Both the position numbers and the translations under genes were made by a program. A stretch of 8,386 nucleotides of DNA from DSYF01 sp041181065. GTDB lineage: Bacteria; Verrucomicrobiota; Verrucomicrobiia; Limisphaerales; DSYF01. Positions 1 to 6,600 of this stretch are shown here, in pieces. The stretch's first letter is position 1. Each line of letters starts with the position of its first letter. The stretch spans positions 1 through 8,386 of the forward strand of contig JBEGQI010000336.1 of NCBI GenBank assembly GCA_041181065.1, given 5' to 3'. The notes beneath the pieces were generated by a model. The model saw only the letters and a program-made list of their open reading frames with translations, was not told the origin of the DNA and did not search any database.

Positions 1-237
1 GCTCAGGTCATAGCCACAAATCCGACCAATCTGAACGCCACAATCATCGGCAACAGCCTGTCGCTCTCGTGGCCCGCCGACCACATCGGCTGGAGACTGC
101 AAGCGCAGACGAATGGCCTGAGCGCGGGATTGTTCACGAACTGGTTTGATCTGGCTGGCAGTGACTCGACCATGAGCACCAACATCCCGCTGGACAAGGC
201 GCAGCCGACGGTTTTCTTCCGCCTGCGCTCGCCGTAA
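1..237 (+). CDS. C-terminal end of a secreted protein (5' part outside window)
   Basis: The frame is open from base 1 to a TAA stop at 235-237 and gives 78 residues; the start lies upstream of the window. The visible part is a compact beta-rich domain with the landmarks LSLSWPADHIGW, then WFDLAGS, and the extreme C-terminus VFFRLRSP. It matches, residue for residue in the landmarks, the last 72 residues of the next gene (LNLTWPADHAGW, WFDVPGS, IFFRIRSP), apart from a short insertion before WFDL. I know this type of ending from many large secreted proteins of Verrucomicrobiota, where it resembles a fibronectin-III-like fold. The fragment carries no catalytic residues, so the function of the whole protein cannot be told; an exported carbohydrate-active protein like its neighbours is a guess from context. 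A terminator-like hairpin follows 32 bases after the stop. Confidence 0.85.
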   Translation, partial: AQVIATNPTNLNATIIGNSLSLSWPADHIGWRLQAQTNGLSAGLFTNWFDLAGSDSTMSTNIPLDKAQPTVFFRLRSP

Positions 238-269
238 TTTGGGTCAGCTCGGTGCTCGAAAGGGGGGGA

Positions 270-301
270 GAGTCGCTGAAGGGCGACTCCTCTTTCTTTT
301 T
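270..301 (+). terminator. Intrinsic terminator-like hairpin after the first gene
   Basis: A perfect 7-base inverted repeat, GAGTCGC (270-276) and GCGACTC (283-289), encloses a six-base loop. It is followed by the pyrimidine tract TCTTTCTTTTT (291-301). A run of seven G (262-268) just before the stem could lengthen it by G-C and G-T pairs with the T-rich tract. The position shortly after a stop codon and before the next gene fits a Rho-independent terminator of the upstream gene. This is a sequence-only call. Confidence 0.6.
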
Positions 302-316
302 ACTCTTTCGAGTAAA
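299..316 (+). other. Second small hairpin overlapping the terminator T-tract
   Basis: TTTACTC (299-305) and GAGTAAA (310-316) form a perfect 7-base inverted repeat around the four-base loop TTTC. Its left arm uses the last T residues of the tract that follows the hairpin at 270-289. It could be a 3'-end stabilising stem, a leader element of the next mRNA, or chance. It lies 44 bases before the ATG of the next gene. I found no convincing -35/-10 pair in the bases between it and that ATG. Confidence 0.4.
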
Positions 317-360
317 GGACAACTCCCCGCGCATCGGTTACCATACCCCAGTTCACTCGA

Positions 361-3300
361 ATGAAAATAACACGCTTAAACTGGTGCGCGGTTCTCTTGC
401 TGCTGGTTGTGAACGTCACTGCGGCGAATTACCAGTTCGACTTCGGGGCGGCGGGCACCGAGCCGGGCTATGTGGCGGTGGACAACGTGACGACGTATCC
501 GGGGCCGGCGGGTTATTACGGTTGGCTATCCACGAACGGTTTGAATCTGCGTGATCGCGGCGAGCCCGGCCTATTACGGCGCGATTTCATCTTCACCACG
601 GTCAGCAGTGCCACGTTTCGCGTCTCTGGTCTCGCGCCGAGCGGGAAGTATTTGATGAAGGTCCTTTGCGGCGATGCCAGCTTTGGGGATCACGTCATTA
701 CGGTGAGCGTTCCCGGCACCGGAACCTTGCCAACTATCTCGCCGCACACCTACCAGTTTCTCCAGCTCTCGACGTCGGTCAACGCCGATGCCAGCGGCAA
801 CCTCGAAATCACCTTCGGTTCACCGACTCCGAACTGGGCATTGAATGCGTTGACGCTCGCACCGACGAACACCGACATCGCGCCGGTCGTTGAAAGCGTT
901 CCCTACAACGACTGGGATGAATCGATCTTCAACACCGACCCCACGACGAATTTGCTCAATCGCTTCAATGGAACCGGCGCGGTTGGTTTCACGCCGACCG
1001 GGCTGACGCGCTCCAATTACCTGACGCTGATCACGAGCGAGATCGATTTCTGGAAGACGAAGCAAAATTCCAGCGGCGCCATCATTGACCCTTACCGCAA
1101 CGCCGAAACACAATACTCGACGCCGGCATTTGCCAATGCCGCCGCTGCTTTGGTGGTCTATGCGAACCGCAGCGATCTGTTGGAGCCAGCGGCCAAGGCG
1201 ATGGATTGGGCGTCGTTGCGACTGCACAACAACCAAGGCGCCGACGGTCATGACGATTTTTATCCGGCCATGCTCGCCCACGCGCTGCGTTTGCTCTCCC
1301 CGTTGGTGGACCCGACGCGCGCAGCAACGTGGCGGACCAATCTCGATTATGATCCGTATGTCGTTTACGACTACGCACCGGGCACCTTGAATTGGACGGT
1401 AATTTCTTCGAGCGGCGACGCGTTGTTGCAGATGATGGGCATCCGCGCGACCAACAATCCTTACGTCACGGAAGTCTGGGCGGCGCAAGGTCGTCACATG
1501 CTCACGCCCTACGGCATGTATCTCGAAGGGCCGATGTGTTACGACATCTTCCCGCGCATCTTCTGGTGCGACGCGTTGGAGCAAGGTTACGCCGGCCCTT
1601 ACAGCACGCAGGTGAGGAAGGCCGTGGACCGGGCGGTGATCACCAGCCTGTTCATGCAATCGCCGTGGGGAGAATTGCCCGCCGGCGGACGCTCGGCGCA
1701 TCATCAGTGGAACGAAGCCGAGCAATGTCTTTTGTATGAGATCTACGCGGGCAAAGCAAAGGCGGCGAGCAACACGCTGATGGCTGCCGCCTACAAACGT
1801 GCCGCGCATCTGGCGTTCTCCTCCATGACACGTTGGGTCCGTCCGACGGGCGAGATGCAGATCATCAAGAACTGGGTGGACCCGAGTTCGCGCTTCGCCT
1901 ACGAGAGCTACTCGTATCATTCGCAATACAACAACCTCCCAATGATGATGCTCGCGACCGCCTTCGAATACGCCGCGACCAGCGAGGACGTGGTCGAAGG
2001 CCCGGCACCCGCGGACACGGGTGGTTTTGTTTTCCAACTCGACCGCATCGACACCCCGACGCGCGCGCATAAAATCTTTGCGAACGCTGGCGGAACCTAC
2101 GTTGAGATCGAGTCCAAGGCCGACAACGCCTACGACGCAACCGGCTTGATCCGCGTGCACCAGAAAGGCGTGTCGCCGCAGCTCGGGCCCAGCGACAGCT
2201 TGCTGACGAGCGCCTCCTACAATTCACCCAATCCCGCTCCGCTGATCACCGGCGTGGGCGTTTCGTGGCTCGATACCGACGGCACCACTTGGCGCACGTT
2301 GGGCGAGATGGCCACCGAACTGACGACCGTGACGTTGACGCCCATTTCGCAATCCACCACACAAGTCGTCTTCGACATCACGTATGCCGGCAGTTTGCCC
2401 AATGCGACCAGCATCACGGAGCATTACATCGTTACACCCAGCGGCGTGCAGTTGACGACGCAAGTGTCCGGCTACAGCGGGGCGCTGCGTTATGTGTGGC
2501 CGGTGCTATACAACGATGGGAAAACCATCAGCACCATCAACGTCAGCAGCAATGCCATGGCCGTTTCGCAAGGTGGCACAGCGACGACCTTCACGGCGCC
2601 GGGCTCGCAAAACGTGAGCGTTGGCACCACCGACTACTCGAACCACAACGGCTGGGCGCGCGTGGCCACGGCCAATTTCGCAGGCGGCAGCGCCATCACG
2701 TTGGTGATCTCGCAAGCCGCCTCCAACGTGGTTTCAACTCCGCTGCCGTCCGTGGGGCCGGTTTATTTCGTCAATGCGACCTCCGGCGCAAGTGGCAACA
2801 CGACATTGACCAACGGCGGTGTGTTTTCACCGCCGCTGAATGGGACGACTGGTTTCGACAATAATTGGGAGGAGCGCACCACCAATGGTTCCAGTGGAAA
2901 CATCTTTGAGTCTGGCGGTGAAGTGAGCGGCGAGAATGCACCCCGGCTCGTGACGACCATCACCAACCTGATTCCCGGCGCGAGCTACAAAGTCTTCGCT
3001 TACTTTTGGTCGAAGGCCGCGAGCAGCACGACCGAGCAATGGCTTCTGCGCGCCGGGCTGACGAACACCGTTGGCGACCTCACACTTTACGGCACCACTG
3101 GTTCCAGCTTGATGAGTGTTAGTTCCACCGCCGCCACATTGATTTCCTCGACCAACGGATTTGCCGTGGCGCCCACGACAAATTCTGAATCCGGTCGGTT
3201 ACTGTATCAGGCCGCACTGGGGCAGACGGTGGCGAATGGTTCGGGAAGCATCCCGGTTTACATCGATGACTACGCGCCGAATACCACGGTGAATAATCGC

Positions 3301-3549
3301 ACGTGGTATGACGGGGTTGGGTATGCGCTGGTCACGGCTGCCAACGCAACCAACCTGACCGCTGCCGCTGCGGGCGGACAGTTGAACCTCACCTGGCCTG
3401 CGGATCACGCCGGCTGGGTTTTGCAGACGCGAACGAATGCTCTGACGGGGCAATGGTTTGACGTGCCCGGCAGCGCTGCGTTGACCGGTCTGAGCATCCC
3501 TATCAACCCAAGTGCCCCCGCCATTTTCTTCCGAATCCGCTCCCCGTGA
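361..3549 (+). CDS. Exported multidomain polysaccharide-degrading enzyme candidate, helical toroid plus beta-sandwich type
   Basis: This complete 1062-residue protein starts at an ATG with no Shine-Dalgarno sequence. The start is supported by the signal peptide that follows at once: KITR, a hydrophobic core at residues 10-19, and probable cleavage after Ala21 or Ala22. Residues 24-168 form a beta-sandwich opening with YQFDFG, like the N-terminal binding domains of rhamnogalacturonan acetylesterases and malectin-like modules. Residues about 183-545 are mostly helical. They contain HNNQGADGHDDFYP (289-302), YLEGPMCYDIFPR (387-399), GGRSAHHQWNEAEQ (442-455) and YESYSYHSQYN (514-524). The His, Tyr, Glu and Arg clusters are what one expects in an (alpha/alpha) toroid lyase or hydrolase active site. 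Residues 553-788 form a beta-sandwich resembling the second domain of heparinase-like lyases. Residues 801-990 are an unnamed beta module. Residues 991-1062 repeat the C-terminal domain of the preceding gene. The gene ends 73 bases before the next, probably cotranscribed, gene. The enzyme class and substrate are not established: lyase and glycoside hydrolase both remain possible. Confidence 0.93.
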   Translation: MKITRLNWCAVLLLLVVNVTAANYQFDFGAAGTEPGYVAVDNVTTYPGPAGYYGWLSTNGLNLRDRGEPGLLRRDFIFTTVSSATFRVSGLAPSGKYLMKVLCGDASFGDHVITVSVPGTGTLPTISPHTYQFLQLSTSVNADASGNLEITFGSPTPNWALNALTLAPTNTDIAPVVESVPYNDWDESIFNTDPTTNLLNRFNGTGAVGFTPTGLTRSNYLTLITSEIDFWKTKQNSSGAIIDPYRNAETQYSTPAFANAAAALVVYANRSDLLEPAAKAMDWASLRLHNNQGADGHDDFYPAMLAHALRLLSPLVDPTRAATWRTNLDYDPYVVYDYAPGTLNWTVISSSGDALLQMMGIRATNNPYVTEVWAAQGRHMLTPYGMYLEGPMCYDIFPRIFWCDALEQGYAGPYSTQVRKAVDRAVITSLFMQSPWGELPAGGRSAHHQWNEAEQCLLYEIYAGKAKAASNTLMAAAYKRAAHLAFSSMTRWVRPTGEMQIIKNWVDPSSRFAYESYSYHSQYNNLPMMMLATAFEYAATSEDVVEGPAPADTGGFVFQLDRIDTPTRAHKIFANAGGTYVEIESKADNAYDATGLIRVHQKGVSPQLGPSDSLLTSASYNSPNPAPLITGVGVSWLDTDGTTWRTLGEMATELTTVTLTPISQSTTQVVFDITYAGSLPNATSITEHYIVTPSGVQLTTQVSGYSGALRYVWPVLYNDGKTISTINVSSNAMAVSQGGTATTFTAPGSQNVSVGTTDYSNHNGWARVATANFAGGSAITLVISQAASNVVSTPLPSVGPVYFVNATSGASGNTTLTNGGVFSPPLNGTTGFDNNWEERTTNGSSGNIFESGGEVSGENAPRLVTTITNLIPGASYKVFAYFWSKAASSTTEQWLLRAGLTNTVGDLTLYGTTGSSLMSVSSTAATLISSTNGFAVAPTTNSESGRLLYQAALGQTVANGSGSIPVYIDDYAPNTTVNNRTWYDGVGYALVTAANATNLTAAAAGGQLNLTWPADHAGWVLQTRTNALTGQWFDVPGSAALTGLSIPINPSAPAIFFRIRSP

Positions 3550-3622
3550 GGGGGAGGCCGACGGCAGCGTATTACACTTTCCGGTAGGTGCCAAACTGGC
3601 TGCCATCAGGTATTGTTTCGGC

Positions 3623-6600
3623 ATGTCCAATGTCTCGATGCGTTTCCGCCTTTTGTTTGGGTCGCTGTTGCTCCTCACCCTGACCGCTTCCGCTCAGCTC
3701 ACCCTCACAAACGGTGTTCAAACCTACGTTGCACTGACCAACACCACCGCGACCCTCAGTGGGAAATGCGAACTGCGAATCACGTCTTCCGGCACGCCGC
3801 TGACCGGTTGCATCATCAACCTCACCAGTGCCGACGCATGGCTGGTTTTGCCGGGCATCAAACCGTCGGTGGTCGTTTCCACCTACCTCACGCAAGTCCG
3901 CATCAATGGCGCCACTGCCGTGGCCGACAGCAATTGCAGAATCGTTCAATACGCGATGGGCGCGGTGGTCATCCCGCATTCGTCCACCTTCCAACCGCTC
4001 ACCGTTTACAGCGGGCCGCACTTCACCGGCACAGCGATGGCGTTGAGCCAATACAACTATTACAAAGGCACCGGTCTCGGCGTGATGAACGCGAACATCA
4101 GTTCGTTCCGGCTCAAGCGCGGTTACATGGCCACGATGGCGCAGACCGTCAACGGCACGGGCATCAGCAAATGCTACGTCGCGCAGGACGGCGACATGGA
4201 GGTGAGCGTGTTGCCCGATGCGCTGGATGACAGCATCCGCTTTGTCTATGTGACGCCGTGGCGCTGGGTCAGCAAGAAGGGCATCGGCGGCGACATCGAA
4301 GGCCCGCTTAACGTGCAGTGGAAATACAACTGGAACCTCAACCAAAATTCCGCGCGCGACCGCGAATACGTTCCCATCCGGCAAAGCCGCTGGTGGCCAA
4401 GCCTCTCGCAGGATTGGAAGGCGCGCGCCGCAAACACCGTCCTCGGCTACAACGAGCCCGACAAGGCCGACCAGGCCAACATGGCCATCGGCGATGCCAT
4501 CTATTCGTGGCCGGACCTGCTCGGCACCGGTTTGCGCGTGGGTTCACCCGTGACCTCGGATGGCGGACGCAGCAGTTGGCTTTACCCGTTCATGTCGCAG
4601 GCGGACGCCGCCGACCTGCGCGTGGATTTTGTGGCGGTGCATTATTACTGGTGCGTCAGTCCGGGCGATGCCGCTGGTGCCGCGAGCCAGTTGTATAATT
4701 TCCTCAAGGCCACCTACGACCAGGTGAAGCGCCCGCTCTGGGTCACGGAATGGAACAACGGCGCGAGTTGGACCGGCTGCGGCGACCCGAGCTACGCGCA
4801 ACAGCAAGCGGCCATCGCCGCGATGATCGACATGTTGGACAAGACGCCGTTCGTCGAGCGTTACGCGCCTTACAACTGGGTCGAGGACGTGCGTCGTCTC
4901 GAATGGGACGACGGCTCGTTGACGGCGGCGGGCACGACGTATCGCGATAACTCATCGCCCATCGGTTATGTGCAGGCGTTGCAAGACAACGGCTCGCGCA
5001 GCTTCACGCAGCTCCGGTTCGACACGAACACCCTCGACGGTTCCGGCTACGGCAACAACGGCATCACGTCCGGCTCACCCGCCTTCACCAACGGTCACAA
5101 CGGACAGGCCATCGTGTTCGACGGCACGAACACAGTCGTCACGTTGCCGCCGAATGTCGCGAACAATTCCGGGTTCACCTTTGCCGGTTGGATCTATTGG
5201 AACGGCGGCGCGAACTGGCAACGCATCTTCGACTTCGGCAACAGCACCACGCACTACATGTTCCTCACGCCGAACAGCGGCAGCGGCATGAAGTTCGGCA
5301 TCGCGAACGGCGGCAGCGAACAATCCGTCACCGGGCCGGCACTCACCTCCGGCAGCTGGCAACACGTCGCCGTGACGCACAACGGCGGCACCGTGCGTCT
5401 TTATGTGAACGGTGCCGAAGTCGCTTCCGGTTCGGGCTTCACCGCGACACCTGCCAGCTTCAGCCCGCGCTACAATTTCCTCGGGAAGAGCCAGTTCATT
5501 TCGGATCCGAATTTCAAGGGCATGATGGATGACGTGCTCATCACGGATTACTCGCTGTCCGCCGCGCAGATCGCAGCCTTGGTGACCAACACGCCGCCGC
5601 AGTTCACCACGAATCTCCTCGCGCGCAGCACCGCCACGAATGCGGTGGCTTACTCGGATTCCATCGCTGGGACGGCAACGGACATTGATGGCGACGTCAT
5701 CGCTTACAGCAAGGCAGTTGGCCCCGCGTGGTTGAACGTCGCCAGCGATGGCACGCTCAGCGGCACGCCCACCAGCGCCGACGGCGGCACGAACCTCATC
5801 ACGGTTCGCGTCACGGACACCGCCGGGCAAAGCGGTTTTGCCATCCTGTCCATCAATGTCGTTGTCGCGAACAACAGTGGCATCTGGGTTTCGGATGCGA
5901 ACGGCAACTGGAGCGAAACGATCCGTTGGAGCGGCGGCGTGGTCGCGTCGGGCGTCGCGCAGACCGCCGATTTCAGCAGCACCAACATCACCAGCGACCG
6001 CACGGTCACGCTGAACAGTTCGCGGTTCATCGGCAACTTGAAGTTCGGCGATGCCGTGGGCGCACAAGCGTGGACCCTCACGAACCTCACTGGCGCCAAG
6101 CTCACGCTCGAAACGGGCTCCACCGCTTCGCCGTCCATCATCGTCACCAACACCGCCACGCTCGCAACGCCGCTCGCCGGCACGAATGGTTTCACCAAGA
6201 GCGGCCCCGGCACGTTGATCCTCAGTGGCGACAATTCGCTCTCCGGCACGACCTACATCGACACCGGCAGCACCACGCTCAGCGACGGCACCACGCGCGT
6301 CGTTGGCCCGAGCGCGCTGGCCAACGCGTCGCTCATCAGCATCCGCAACAACAACAGCGGCAACTCGACGCTCGAGATCGACGGCGGCAAGGGCAGCGTC
6401 ACCATCAACGCTCCGATCTCTGCCACCTATCGCAACAACGCCGTCACGACCATCCGCAGCCTCGCGGGCACCAACATCCTCAACGGCAATCTCCAACTCT
6501 ATCAGGGCGGCGATTCGTTCACGGTGCAATCCGACGCGGGCAGCCTCATCGTCTTCACGGCCACGAATCAATACGTCGGCGACCTCACCGGCATCCGCAC

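Noticed and set aside
252..554. 100-codon + strand frame overlapping the start of gene 2
   Set aside because: It begins at a GTG inside the terminator region and runs out of frame through the signal peptide of gene 2; the product resembles no protein.
820..2160. Antisense open frame of 446 codons opposite gene 2
   Set aside because: Composition is Arg/Val/His-rich with no domain, and the + strand here encodes the helical catalytic-type domain.
3550..3622. Possible terminator or promoter between genes 2 and 3
   Set aside because: Only short or widely spaced inverted repeats (GCCA/TGGC at 3590-3600, GGCAGC/GCTGCC at 3563-3604) without a T-tract, and no convincing -35/-10 pair.
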